Assembly (NCBI GenBank): GCA_025765595.1
Contig: JAIVFH010000058.1
Location: forward strand, 62,001 to 126,000
Source: Obelidium mucronatum
Lineage: Eukaryota > Chytridiomycota > Chytridiomycetes > Chytridiales > Chytriomycetaceae
Length of the DNA stretch: 64,000 nt
Direction of reading: 5' to 3'
Of the stretch, positions 33,897 through 44,458 are shown piece by piece. Within the stretch, counting starts at the first letter, position 1, and each line of letters begins with the position of its first letter. The notes below the pieces were generated by a model, which searched no databases, was not told where the DNA came from, and worked only from the letters and a program-made list of their open reading frames with translations. A program made the translations under genes and the position numbers.

Positions 33897-36470
33897 TTAA
33901 TAATCATTAGGGATCGAGAAGAAATCACCCAGCATCTCCTCATTCAACACATCCTTCAAAAACGACGACCGATCCGAGTGCTCTGGAAAGATTCCACTGG
34001 ACTCAGAATGACCCAATAGCTCTCGAACTTCTTCTCCTTCTACGACTTCATCGTCATCGTCTTCATCATCGTCTTTCCCTTCACCAACCCCATCCTCGTC
34101 ATCCACGCCATCATCATCAATGTCATCATGATCGCGAACAACCACTCGACCAATGTAAGGATTCCGACTCCCCATTGAATCTCCTTCATCTAGCATATCT
34201 GAATCAGAAAACCCATTCGCCAGGTCGATATTCTTCCGTGTTTCACCAGCAGACTTGGAAGATGATGATGCGGCCCCAGTGACTTCAGATGGTGAGTTTT
34301 CTTCCACTTTGGGTATTTTCGGTGCTTCTTCTTTTGTTGTCTCGTTCGGTTGTTTCACTTCCAAACCAACTTCTTCACCAACTACAGCAGAAACAGCAGA
34401 AGTAGCTACCACAGGAACTTTATCGTCGACAGACTCAACAGCATTCTCCATTACAGCAGGGACAGAGACAGCAACCGGAGGAGTAGGAGGACGAGTAGCA
34501 GGAGGACCAGACTCCGCCGGCAAAAGCCCATTCAACTCAGCAAACTTCACAACTTTATCCAACATCTCGGCATGAAGAGACTTTGGAACCCCTGCATACC
34601 TCAACCGACTCGTCAAATTCAGCATTGACTTCATTGGAATCCGCTCCACATTATTTTTCGTCCGGAACGTCCCCACACATCTTCGAAGCCCATCGGACGC
34701 CTCTATTGTCGGAATATGAAGCTGCACAAGATCGAGGTATGAGCAGAATCCAAGTGTGTTTGGGGATCCGTCGGGGAGTTGGGCGGGTGTGATGCGCTGG
34801 ATGGCTTCGTCTGGAAGAAGTGAAATTTGATACTGAGGCGGTTTTGATGTGTCTGATTCTTTTGTTGCTGCAGATGGTGTGGAGGGGTTTGTTCGCTGGC
34901 TTCTTCCTGAGCGTTGGGAAGGCGTTTTAGTTGGCAATGATGACGCTGGCGTTTTCGTTGGCAATGATGACGCTGACGGTTTCGTTGGCAATGTTGACGA
35001 TGGCGCTTTCGTTGGCAACGATGAAGATGATGATACTGATGACGATAAAGGCGGGAGTATCGGCGGTGTTTGTACAGAACTGGATGACGGCGGAAGAATT
35101 GGAGGTAGCGTGGTGACAGTAGGTGCAGATGCAGTTGCAGATACAGCCAAAGTAGAAGGAGTGGCGGAGACAATCGGACTGCTGAGTGGCGGTAGTAACG
35201 GTTGCAGTGGTGGCGGTGGCAACGACGGTGGTGGAGGTGGTGACAAATTCGACCCACCCTCTCCAACCAACTCCACTCCATCAAGAACCATATCATCCCC
35301 TGTCAGATCCACCACACTATCCTCGTTCAATAAAGACTTTTCTGATGCCCCAACTTTCCTCCGTTTCACAGGCGGCTGATTCGGATCCACTTCACTAAAC
35401 CGACTCACTTTATGAAGAAGGTCCGAATGCAGCGCCTGCGGAATCCCCGCATACATGTGATGTACATCCGTATTCAAGGTAGATTTCAATCGAATCATGG
35501 GAATATTGTTCCTCGTTCTGAATGCCTGAACACATTTTTGAAGGGCATTGGATGGCTGTACGCCTGGAAAGCAAGCTTGAACAACATCAATATATGCACA
35601 GAACCCTTGAGTGTTTGGAGAACCGTCTGCAAGAAGAGGAGGAATAATGCTTGCATCAACAGTGTACACGATTGGCGGAGGAGGGGGATCAGGAACTACA
35701 ATAACTGGAGGCGGGACAACAGGTGATGGAGCAGCCAAAACTTCCAAGCTGGCGGCTGCAGTTGCTGAAGCTGTTGCTGCAGGTGTTGCAGTTGCTGTAT
35801 TTGACGATGTGGCAGTGGATGTGGCTGGCGGGGCATTGGTATTGCTGCTGTTGTTGCTGTTGGAGTTGGAGTTTGTGTTGCTATTCTCGGGCGGCGATAT
35901 TCCCAGGGCCGGCACACCAGTGCACCCGTATGCATGGTCCTTCAGGCGCTGGCCGCTGGGCGTCGAAAACAGGCCGCACGGACACGTCAGGGCGTTCGTG
36001 GCGGGGTTGCGGTGCACGGGCGTCTTCACGGCGTGGTGCATCAGCTGCACGAGCACAGTCGCGGCGTGGAAGCCGCGGAAGTGCGAGCCCATCTGCTTCT
36101 TGTTCGCGAACGACTTCGTGCACCCGGGCTGCGCGCACCGCGTCACGCCGCCGCCGCCGCCGCCGCCGTCGCCCGGGCCCGCGCCCGCGCCCGCCGCCGC
36201 CGCCCCGCCGCCGCCGCCGCCGCCCGCCGCCTCCTCGAAGCGCACGGCGCCCAGATCCGCGAGCTCGAGCTCGAGCGCTGGCTCGGCCGCGTCCTTGGCC
36301 CGCTGCGGATCGTTGTAGAACTTGCCGACAAGCATCAGGAAATCATCTTCGAGCCCCGCAACGCCGTTGGCGAGCTCCTGCAGCGAATGTATCTGCGCCC
36401 GCAGTCGGTCGTTCTCTTCCTGCAGGTAGTGATAGTCCCACTGCAGCTTCTCGCAATTGTAGCACTGCAT
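33897..36470 (-). CDS. Intronless zinc-finger family protein with two W modules
   Basis: Single exon of 857 aa. An N-terminal CC starts MQCYNCEKLQ and runs to about residue 45. A Gly/Ala-rich GC-rich linker leads to ZF-A (CAQPGCTKSFANKKQMGSHF, C112) and ZF-B (TCPCGLFSTPSGQRLKDH). Two W modules follow, each opening DGSPNT (QGFCAYIDVVQACFP and LGFCSYLDLVQLHIP), with IP..RLKS or IPMKS and YAG[IV]P..LH. Between them lie Pro/Ser/Thr-rich repeats, including a TPASSLPTK-type motif repeated four to five times. The C terminus is acidic and ends in a short hydrophobic tail (FFSIPNDY), with no CTD. In most relatives an intron separates ZF-A from ZF-B; here there is none, so intron loss or a processed copy is possible. 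Confidence 0.85.
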   Translation of the reverse strand: MQCYNCEKLQWDYHYLQEENDRLRAQIHSLQELANGVAGLEDDFLMLVGKFYNDPQRAKDAAEPALELELADLGAVRFEEAAGGGGGGGAAAAGAGAGPGDGGGGGGGVTRCAQPGCTKSFANKKQMGSHFRGFHAATVLVQLMHHAVKTPVHRNPATNALTCPCGLFSTPSGQRLKDHAYGCTGVPALGISPPENSNTNSNSNSNNSSNTNAPPATSTATSSNTATATPAATASATAAASLEVLAAPSPVVPPPVIVVPDPPPPPIVYTVDASIIPPLLADGSPNTQGFCAYIDVVQACFPGVQPSNALQKCVQAFRTRNNIPMIRLKSTLNTDVHHMYAGIPQALHSDLLHKVSRFSEVDPNQPPVKRRKVGASEKSLLNEDSVVDLTGDDMVLDGVELVGEGGSNLSPPPPPSLPPPPLQPLLPPLSSPIVSATPSTLAVSATASAPTVTTLPPILPPSSSSVQTPPILPPLSSSVSSSSSLPTKAPSSTLPTKPSASSLPTKTPASSLPTKTPSQRSGRSQRTNPSTPSAATKESDTSKPPQYQISLLPDEAIQRITPAQLPDGSPNTLGFCSYLDLVQLHIPTIEASDGLRRCVGTFRTKNNVERIPMKSMLNLTSRLRYAGVPKSLHAEMLDKVVKFAELNGLLPAESGPPATRPPTPPVAVSVPAVMENAVESVDDKVPVVATSAVSAVVGEEVGLEVKQPNETTKEEAPKIPKVEENSPSEVTGAASSSSKSAGETRKNIDLANGFSDSDMLDEGDSMGSRNPYIGRVVVRDHDDIDDDGVDDEDGVGEGKDDDEDDDDEVVEGEEVRELLGHSESSGIFPEHSDRSSFLKDVLNEEMLGDFFSIPNDY

Positions 36471-36813
36471 TTTGGGGCGCTTTTTTCAACACACATCACA
36501 TCACATATCACAGTCACATACACTTGATCAATCCCCCCCATCATTACCATCATGTTTTATTTCTTTTCAACGAAAAACCGCCTTGTTTCTCTTTTTAGTT
36601 TTTGCTCAAGAATGAAGGAGATCATCAAAAGCGGTAGATCGCCACTCGCAGAGACCAAACTCAAGCTCTTAAATGCGAGAATATCTTACTTGTAGATGGG
36701 TTTTTTTGGAACAGTAAGAGGGTTCAATGCTGATGTAAATCCCATAAATCCTTCACCCATTCTGAACAAAACCAAGAAATAAAACACACCATTCAAATTC
36801 CACTTTTAGTTTA
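36471..36813. other. Intergenic: promoter side of one family gene, 3' end of the next
   Basis: About 340 bp. A CA/CATCAC-rich stretch lies at 36487-36520, just upstream of the minus-strand start at 36470. No gene is supported. Confidence 0.4.
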
Positions 36814-38570
36814 TTATTTATACGGATTTAACACAAGCTCTGGAAAACATCGCTTCAACTCCCGATACAGCCACTCAGACATGACATCGACATTCTCTTT
36901 CGGGATAAGACAAGTCTGAGTCCCATCTGGCATCGTCACAAAACATGTTTCAGCCGCAACTTCTCCCAACAAACTCTTTAAACATGCTTCCACACCCTTG
37001 TGAACTGCCATCTTCTTTTCATGAGCTACGAGCTCGTATGCTGGTGCCATTTTCCGTAATATCTCTTTGTAGTCGGTGGATTTCTTGGTTTGGTTTAGCC
37101 GTTGAAGAACATTCGCACTCATTGCTAGGGCTTCTTCTGTTGTCATTGACGCACCACCACCACCACCACCACCACCACTACTGCTACTAGTAGCAGTATA
37201 GTCCACTGCCATGGAATAGTTGTTATTTCCTGAAGACCCTGACGCCGCCCCATTACCCGCAACAGCAGCAGCAGTAGCAGAACTACCACTTGGCGTTTGA
37301 CCAGCATCAACTTTCCGCCGTTTCGCGGCAGAAGCAGTAATAGATGGCGATGACGCAACTGAAAAGTTTGGATCCCCTGTACACTTTGTGGCATGATACC
37401 GCAGCCTATATCCGCTAGGCGTTACAAACTTCCCACATGTACATCGAAGGAGCTTGTCCACAGGATTCCGGTCAATTACAGTCAACGTTGACTGTCCAAA
37501 AAATGTAACTTTGCATTCAACTGCATGGTAACACCAATGATGAACGCTCATTTGGTTCTTGTTTGGAAACGCTTTACCGCAGTCTGCAACAGGACACGGA
37601 ATAACATCCTTTTTGGATCCGTTGGGACTCTTGTCAGTTTCTTCGCGATCAGAAGAATTTGAATTCGGGGTGTCGGCAAGGGCAGCCAGATCTGAAGTAG
37701 GATCAATGTGTTGCTGGTCGTCAGATTGAAGGAGTTGCTCTGTCGATTCAGAGATGAGATTATTTGATTGCTGACGGGTAACCTGCCGTTGCTCCGCATT
37801 GGTATCAGTCTGTTCGGCATCTGATCCATTACTCTCAAGTTCATCGTCGTCGTCATCCCCAACGTCATCCCCACCCTCCAATTCATCCATCTGATCATCT
37901 GATCCAGATTCATCATCTTCGTCTTCTTCAACCGCTACAGCGGCCACAACTCCCACACGGCCTTTGCCTCGCACACTCGCTCGAACACCAACAGCCGCAG
38001 GTTTCTTAACTGCTTTCCCCCGTCCTCTCCCTTTCCTTTTTCCAGTCGTAGTCTCACCACCACCATCACCACCACCACCACCACCACCATCTTCATCACC
38101 ATCCACGTCCATATCCCCATCTCCTGCACCACCACCACCAGTAGCACTGCGATTCAACCGATTCTCAATCCTTCGCTCCACCTTCTTTTCCAACTTTCCA
38201 ATCCTGCTAATGAATTCATCCCACAAATTTCTAGGTATCCCCGTAACAAAACTCCGCCCCACATTCTTGCCGAACCGCGGTCGCAACGTAATCATGGGAA
38301 TCTTGTACTTGTCTTTAAACTGAAACACGCACTGCGAATGCCGTTTCGATGTGATTAGGTTCGGGAAGTGGATTTGAACAAGATCCACCCATGGGCAATA
38401 GCCTTCGGTGTTGGGGGATCCGTCGGTTAATAGTGGCGGGGTGATGTCTTCGTTTGTTAATGGCTTGGCTGGTTCTTGCGGTTGCTGTATGTGAGGTTGG
38501 ATTGGAGTTTGTTGGGGTTCTTGTGGTTGAGGAGTTATTGGGTTGTTTTCAGAATGGTGCTGCGGTTGCG

Positions 38571-38607
<37 letters not shown>

Positions 38608-40107
38608 CGGGTATACTGGTGGTGGTGAAGCCACAAATCCATTGTTTCCAGTTGGAGCATTGGATTCTGAAGAAGACGACGAAGAATGCGATGACGATCC
38701 AGTTGCCACTACTTGTGGCATTGGACCATCTCTCGCTACTCCGTCGCATTTTTCTGCGTGCTGTCGCATTCCATTCCAGTTTTCAAAATAAGCCCTTCCA
38801 CACGGACAATGAATAAGTTTATCGACTGGGTTCCGGTGCACAGTTGTAGCAATATCTTGAGTGAGGAACGTTACTGCAGATTCGTTTGCATGATAGGCCC
38901 ATTTGTGATTGTCTATTATTTTTTTTTTTTGTAGAAGTAAAAATTTTTAATTAATTTTTAAGAGAAAAAAAAGGAGACAAATGGGGGGAGCAAAAAAAAA
39001 CGGAAAAGCAGATAAATAAAAAATAAACAATTCACGTACACATGGATCGCTTATCTTTGAACATTAAACCACATCCTAGAACAGGACAGCCTATCGACCG
39101 AGTTACCCCATCCACCACGACTCCTTTCGATATGCGACTCGCAAATGACTTTTCGACAGCAGCAATCTGATCACACCAGTCCGACTTTTTGCATTCTTTG
39201 ACGTGTATTCCAAACGTGGCGGTAGTTTTGAGTCGCGAGTTGCACGACGGACACGTCAGGAAGCCGTCGGGTTCTCGCGCAATGACTGAGACAACACATG
39301 TAGGAAAAAAAACACGCGGTCAGCGACACAGACACAGGGCAGAGACACGACCAGCAACTTACTGCGGGCCGGGGTGTCGGGGGTCTTGAACAGAATGCGG
39401 ATGTCGCCGTGGAAGTCGTACTTGTGTTTGGACAGAGATGCGCGCGACGGCAGCCCCGGCGGCCGGTTGCCGAAGCACGCGGGCTCGCCGCACAGAATGG
39501 TCGCGGCGGGCGGCGCGTCGTCGTCGGGCGGCGGCGGCGGCGGCGCCTGCGGCAGCGGCAGCGGGTCCGGCGTCGGCGGCGGTTCGTCGGCGGCGGCCAG
39601 CGGCAGCGGCGGCGAGGGTGGCGGCGGCAGCGGCGGCGGCGGCGACGGCTGCTTCGCCGGCGGCGGTGGCTGCGGCGGGTGCGGCTTCGGCTGCTGCTGC
39701 GGCTGCGGTTCTTTGCGCTGCTCCAGCTGCTCTGGCTGCCCTGGCTGCTGCTGTTGTTGTTGTTGTTGTTGTTGTTTGCTCCCCGCTGGCGCCGCCGACC
39801 CCGATGCCAGCGGCGGCGGCTGCGCCTTTGCCTCCGCTTTTGCCTCCGCTTTTGCCTTCGTCTTTGGCGCCGGCGCCGTCTGCGCGTTGTCGCTAGTCTG
39901 CGTCTGATTCTGCGTTAGAAACGCAAGGAAGTTGTCTTCGAGCACAACCAGCCCGTCTTCAACGTCCGCCAACACGCTGATCTGCCGCCGCAGTGCTGCG
40001 TTTTCATCAATCAGCCGCGCGTTCTGCGCCTGGAGGCCGGCGATCAGCGGTCGGCAATCGCGGCATTCCTCTGTTTTATCTGATGTTGTGTTCGTAGATG
40101 AAGTCAT
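36814..40107 (-). CDS. Large zinc-finger/W/CTD family protein
   Basis: Exons (minus) 40107-39363, 39285-39040 and 38912-36814 join by phase-1 introns to 1029 aa. A CC (CRDCRPLIAGLQAQNARLID...) is followed by Lys/Ala repeats, a poly-Q run and a very Pro-rich, GC-rich stretch. Three finger pairs follow: ZF-A with HKYDFH then TCPSCNSRL; CPVLGCGLMFKDKRSM completed across an intron to HKWAYH, then CPCGRAYF; and CPVADCGKAF with HHWCYH, then CTCGKFVTPSG. One W module (LLTDGSPNTEGYCPWVDLVQ) lies between the second and third pairs. After acidic and poly-Gly stretches comes the CTD, EILRKMAPAYELV...GVEACL...IPKENVDVMSEWLYRELKRCFPE, which lacks the usual upstream intron. The third exon starts exactly like the other ZF-A halves. 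Confidence 0.83.
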
Positions 40108-40402
40108 TACGCTTAACTAATTTATTTTCTTTGTGGTGTTGAAAAAAAAAGCAATGAATTATGAGTTAAGTTAAACGGTCGCCTGCGATTTCCACTACCT
40201 CTGTGAACGAAGCTTCAGCGGTATTAACAACCTCTGCCTCTTTATCACTCCAAAGACTCACACTAATCACAACTTAACACGTACAAAACGAATGCAGGAG
40301 CTTTATGTTGCTCAAACTTTTATTGCTGTCAAAACGAGTAAATTGAGAGGTCTGAGTGGTGTGCGAAGCAAATATATCTCTGCTTGATTCATAAAATAAA
40401 TC
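40108..40402. promoter_or_regulatory. Divergent promoter region of two family genes
   Basis: About 295 bp between minus-strand start 40107 and plus-strand start 40403. No distinct element recognised. Confidence 0.4.
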
Positions 40403-43057
40403 ATGCTGCATTCGACCAACTTTTGCTCAACCTGTACACAAGTGCGGAACGAGAATCTCCGTCTCCTAGACGAAGTCGAACGACTGCGTTCACGAATTAA
40501 GCACTTGGATCAGGCCGTGAGCGGTCTCACCAAGCTGGAAGAGTCCTTCAACAGTCTGATTGACAAGATGATGAAGGGCGCCGCGGTGGTCGAAGCCAGC
40601 CCTGCAGTACCTCCTCCTGCTCCCGCCGCGCCAGCAGCGCCAATTCAGCGTCCTGTCATGCTACATAAACAAACCCAATCTGAACCTGAGGTGGTCCAAG
40701 CTGAACCCCCTTCCAAATACCAATGCTCAGATCCAACCTGCGGCCTCAAATTCAAAACAGACAAACAAAGAGACTATCATGACTGGGACTATCATGCCTC
40801 GTACTGCGCTGTCACGTTCTTGAACGAACCAATTGCCCGCCACGTGTTCCGAAGCCAACGGGATAAACTGTTCCACTGCTTCTGTGGATTCACCACCCAT
40901 CGATGTAAAGTTCTTCAAGACCATGCAGAAAAGGCGTGTGGGGACTCTGCTACGGAATCTGTCCCGAAGCTCAGCACCAATAACGAATACGAAGTCGGGA
41001 ATCCGAAGCCAAAGATTGAGCGAATCAGCGCAATATGTGATAGAGAGAACTGCCCAAAAAGAGAGATGGGCTCTTTTTCCGACGAAGAACGTAGGAAGCA
41101 TGAGGCTGAGTATCACACGATGCAAGTTTTAAAATTTCGATATGGGGGTTGCCATCAAGTACGTCCTCAACCGGATGGTACTTATAAATGTCCTTTCTGT
41201 GAAGAGTGCGGCCTCGACCCCCGTCAACTTCGGCTACATGCAAATCGTTGTGGTCCAGGTAGACCGGATACCACAAAAGCAGTATTGAAAAAGGGAGAGT
41301 CGTCGGATAGTACCGCCTCGCAGGAATCACGGAAAAAGAGGAGACTCGATCCACCGCCACCGGTAACAACTGCTACAGCTAAAAAGGCCAATTCCTCGTC
41401 TTCGTCGTCGAACACTCAAGTGCCGATTCCATGTCCTTTCCCCGACTGTCCCACCGTATGTGCAACCGAAAAGGGATTGTCCCTGCACAACAACACGTAT
41501 CACAATGTTGAATCCCGAGTCCTGTTCCTTGGCCAAGCGACCCCAGTCATGATTGCCCGTCGTACTACCACCGGTCTTTTACATTGCCCATGCAAGAAAT
41601 TTCGAAGCAACAACGCAGTGGCCTTCCAGGACCACGCCAAAAAGTGTCGCGGAACGCCTCATGTTGGTATATCCACTCAAATTGCACGGCGTAGTGTCTA
41701 CGCCTTTGATCAAAAACGCGACGTTGAAGATGTTTTGAGAGGAAGCAACGGCAAGAGCGCAACTGTCGACGACAAGGGAAAGGAATCAACTACAACTGCC
41801 GAGAAACCATCATTAGCAGCAGCAGCAACAACAACAACAGCAACAACAACATCAACATCAACATCAACAGCAACACCCTCAACAACAGCCACCAAAGCCA
41901 CAACTCCTACATCTTCAAGTGCTACTACCAATTCCAACTCTGTCAAATGCCCCATCGCCGGATGCCCAGTCACAACCCAATCAATAGGCGCCATGCACAC
42001 CCACAAATGGACCTTCCACAACCCAACAGCAAAAGTCATGTTCCCAGCATCCAGAGACGGCGCCGACGATGGAACCAGTGTCACCATTGTCCTCCGCAGC
42101 AGTGTCACTGGTCAATTGGAATGTCCTCGATGCACCCAATTCCGCACGAATAATCAGTATTCTTTGAGAGAGCATTGCAGGAAGTGCGAGTTGCTGAAGA
42201 AGGAGGAGGCGGTGATTAGTGTTGGTAGCAGTGGTGGCGGTAGTAGTAGTAGTAGTAGTGTTAGCAGTTGGAGTCAGATTTCTCCCAGCACGACTTTTTG
42301 TGAAATTTTCGGTGGTGCTGATGCCTCACTTGTTCCTCCTCCTGCTGCTGCTGCAGCTGCTGCTGCTGCTGTTGCGAAGGATGATGTGCGTCCTCTTGGT
42401 GGCTCTTCTTTGGTGTTGAGTGGCTCTCAACAGGCGGGTAGTTCCCTGCAACAACAGCAACAGCAACAAAAACAACCTCCTTCCTTGAGACAACCTGTTA
42501 TTTCTGTTTCTGATTCCGAAGAGGAGAGAGAAGTAGTGGGTATCGATAGTGATGATGGCGAAGGTATAGAGATTGATTTAACTGATGATGCGGAGAAGGG
42601 TGGTGTTGTTGGAAATAGCGTCGATATTGCTGGTGGTTCAGCTGAAGACGATGATTCTTCCGAGTATGAGGAAATTGAAATGCAGGTGGAGATTGAAGTG
42701 GATGATGACGATGATGATGATGAGGAGGATGGTGGTGAAGGACATGTTGCGAATACCTATACCCTTGCGCAGCAGCAACAACAACAGCAACAGCAACACC
42801 AGCAGCAACTGCAATTGGTGCAGCCTGAAGTGGACAAGGTTAGGGATACTCTTTTTGGCGACAAGACGGATGATGAAGGAAATCAGGAAATGGAACAAGC
42901 CATGGAGAAAGAGGACAGCCAAGATATGATCCAAGACAATCATTCGGAAGTAAGCGTGGAACTGAAGGCGTCCACGCCTCTGTCTCGTGGCTTGTCTGCC
43001 TTGGAAACGGACCAACCCAAAGAAGACACATTCGAACCCAGCAGCAAGAGTTTTTAA
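40403..43057 (+). CDS. Intronless four-pair zinc-finger family protein
   Basis: Single exon of 884 aa. N-terminal Cys pair and CC (FCSTCTQVRNENLRLLDEVE...). Four ZF-A/ZF-B pairs: CSDPTCGLKF / CFCGFTTH; CDRENCPKREMGSF / CPFCEECGLD; CPFPDCPTVC / CPCKKFRSNN; CPIAGCPVTTQ / CPRCTQFRTNN. The linkers keep the family pattern (V.F or V.FLG after ZF-A, then R...G.L.C). The last 300 residues are low complexity: Ser, Ala, poly-Q, and acidic runs such as DDDDDDDEED. A SIM-like PVISVSDSEEE occurs near residue 700. W and CTD are absent. No intron interrupts any finger pair, in contrast to relatives. Divergent from the gene ending at 36814. Confidence 0.83.
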   Translation: MLHSTNFCSTCTQVRNENLRLLDEVERLRSRIKHLDQAVSGLTKLEESFNSLIDKMMKGAAVVEASPAVPPPAPAAPAAPIQRPVMLHKQTQSEPEVVQAEPPSKYQCSDPTCGLKFKTDKQRDYHDWDYHASYCAVTFLNEPIARHVFRSQRDKLFHCFCGFTTHRCKVLQDHAEKACGDSATESVPKLSTNNEYEVGNPKPKIERISAICDRENCPKREMGSFSDEERRKHEAEYHTMQVLKFRYGGCHQVRPQPDGTYKCPFCEECGLDPRQLRLHANRCGPGRPDTTKAVLKKGESSDSTASQESRKKRRLDPPPPVTTATAKKANSSSSSSNTQVPIPCPFPDCPTVCATEKGLSLHNNTYHNVESRVLFLGQATPVMIARRTTTGLLHCPCKKFRSNNAVAFQDHAKKCRGTPHVGISTQIARRSVYAFDQKRDVEDVLRGSNGKSATVDDKGKESTTTAEKPSLAAAATTTTATTTSTSTSTATPSTTATKATTPTSSSATTNSNSVKCPIAGCPVTTQSIGAMHTHKWTFHNPTAKVMFPASRDGADDGTSVTIVLRSSVTGQLECPRCTQFRTNNQYSLREHCRKCELLKKEEAVISVGSSGGGSSSSSSVSSWSQISPSTTFCEIFGGADASLVPPPAAAAAAAAAVAKDDVRPLGGSSLVLSGSQQAGSSLQQQQQQQKQPPSLRQPVISVSDSEEEREVVGIDSDDGEGIEIDLTDDAEKGGVVGNSVDIAGGSAEDDDSSEYEEIEMQVEIEVDDDDDDDEEDGGEGHVANTYTLAQQQQQQQQQHQQQLQLVQPEVDKVRDTLFGDKTDDEGNQEMEQAMEKEDSQDMIQDNHSEVSVELKASTPLSRGLSALETDQPKEDTFEPSSKSF

Positions 43058-43218
43058 AGTCACTATCGAAGAGGATATCAACTTGTAAATTAATAGCAGA
43101 GGAGGCGGGCGGGCGTTGTTGTTGTGTTTCTTTTTTTTTTTTGCTGGGGTACATTTATATATAAAAATACAGAAGAAAAAAAAAAAGAGTCCGAAAATTG
43201 AACAAAACCAAACGAATC

Positions 43219-44356
43219 ATGCTCCAACCCACCAAACAACAACCAGTAGCTGCCACAAAAGCACCACTACCACCACCAGCAAAGTTCAGCTTCGCAAAAC
43301 CCACACTGGCTTCACTGTTCAAGACGACAGCGGCAGCACCAATCAATGCAACGCCAACCTCATCATCCAACAACTCACAGTCCTTTGAAACACAACTCAA
43401 AAACTTGAAACGAGAAAACGAAACCCTTCGATCCCGTAACGCTTTCCTCGAAAAGGACGCATCAATGCGACTCAAGGCCCTCGAATTGGAATTCAATACT
43501 CTGGTTGCCAAGTTTGGCATGCACCCAAGCATCGCGGCGGCTGCTACTACAACGACAACTACCACCACCACCGCCATCAAACCAAAACCAAAGCCAAAAC
43601 CAAAAGCAAACAAGCCAGTCGATTCAACCACAGCAACCACCACAACTACTCCTTCTACTATTACAACCGGTGCCACTAAAACTTCAACTGCCACCCCTAC
43701 GACACATGGCATCAGCCATATCCTGAATCCACCAGTGATCCTCTCTCTCGGCCCAGAAATCTATGCCTGCCCATACTCGGGCTGCACAAGGGAATTTGAT
43801 ACACGAGAAAAACTCAAGAAACATCGAAGCGAGTACCACGCTTCCATAAACGTTTTATTCGAAGGATCAACTACCAAAACAGGTATAATGTCTTTTTTTT
43901 TAATGCATTTTTTTTTTGTTATATTGTATTAACGCTTTGGGGGATCAACTTCTCTCATCCAATCAATTATTTTTTTTTAATGAATCAGCTATCGAGAGAG
44001 ACGAAAGGGGGTTGTTGAATTGCGCGTGTGGAAAGTATATCACGCCCCGTGTGGCTGCAATGAGGATCCATGCAAAGAAGTGTGCTGGAACATATCTGCT
44101 TGGCCGTGTTGGAATGAGCAAGACTGCCAACAAACCAGAAAAAGTAGCGGCAGTAGCAGTGGAGGAGAAGCAGGAGGGTAGCGTTGATGATAATGGGGAC
44201 GATCATGTGGAATTTGATATTGTGAGAAGCAGCAGCCTTGCAAGAGACGAGGAGGACGAGGAGGAGGAAGAAGATGATAATTATGATGAGGGGGAACAAT
44301 ACGACAATGACAACCTCATGTCGGATGCCTTGATTGTTGATTTGTCAATGGACTGA
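43219..44356 (+). CDS. Single-pair zinc-finger family protein
   Basis: Exons 43219-43882 and 43989-44356 (phase 1) give 343 aa. A Pro/Ala-rich N terminus precedes a CC (TQLKNLKRENETLRSRNAFL..., about 55-95) and Thr-rich and KPKPKPK-type basic stretches. ZF-A (CPYSGCTREFDTREKLKKH) ends the first exon. ZF-B (CACGKYITPRVAAMRIHAKK) begins the second. The C terminus is strongly acidic (EDEEEEEDD...) and ends ALIVDLSMD, a SIM-like hydrophobic-acidic tail. There is no W or CTD. This is the simplest CC plus one finger pair architecture, with the canonical intron in place. Confidence 0.82.
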
Positions 44357-44458
44357 TAGACTTGGGAGTGTGATTGTGAGATTTGTATCTTTTACTCTAT
44401 TTCACCATCATAGACCAGAAGGGGAGGAAAATCAAACAAATTGCTTGCTTAAACAAAC

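Noticed and set aside
33712..34019. Plus-strand frames over the 33827-33859 A tract
   Set aside because: Lys runs from homopolymer DNA, antisense to real genes.
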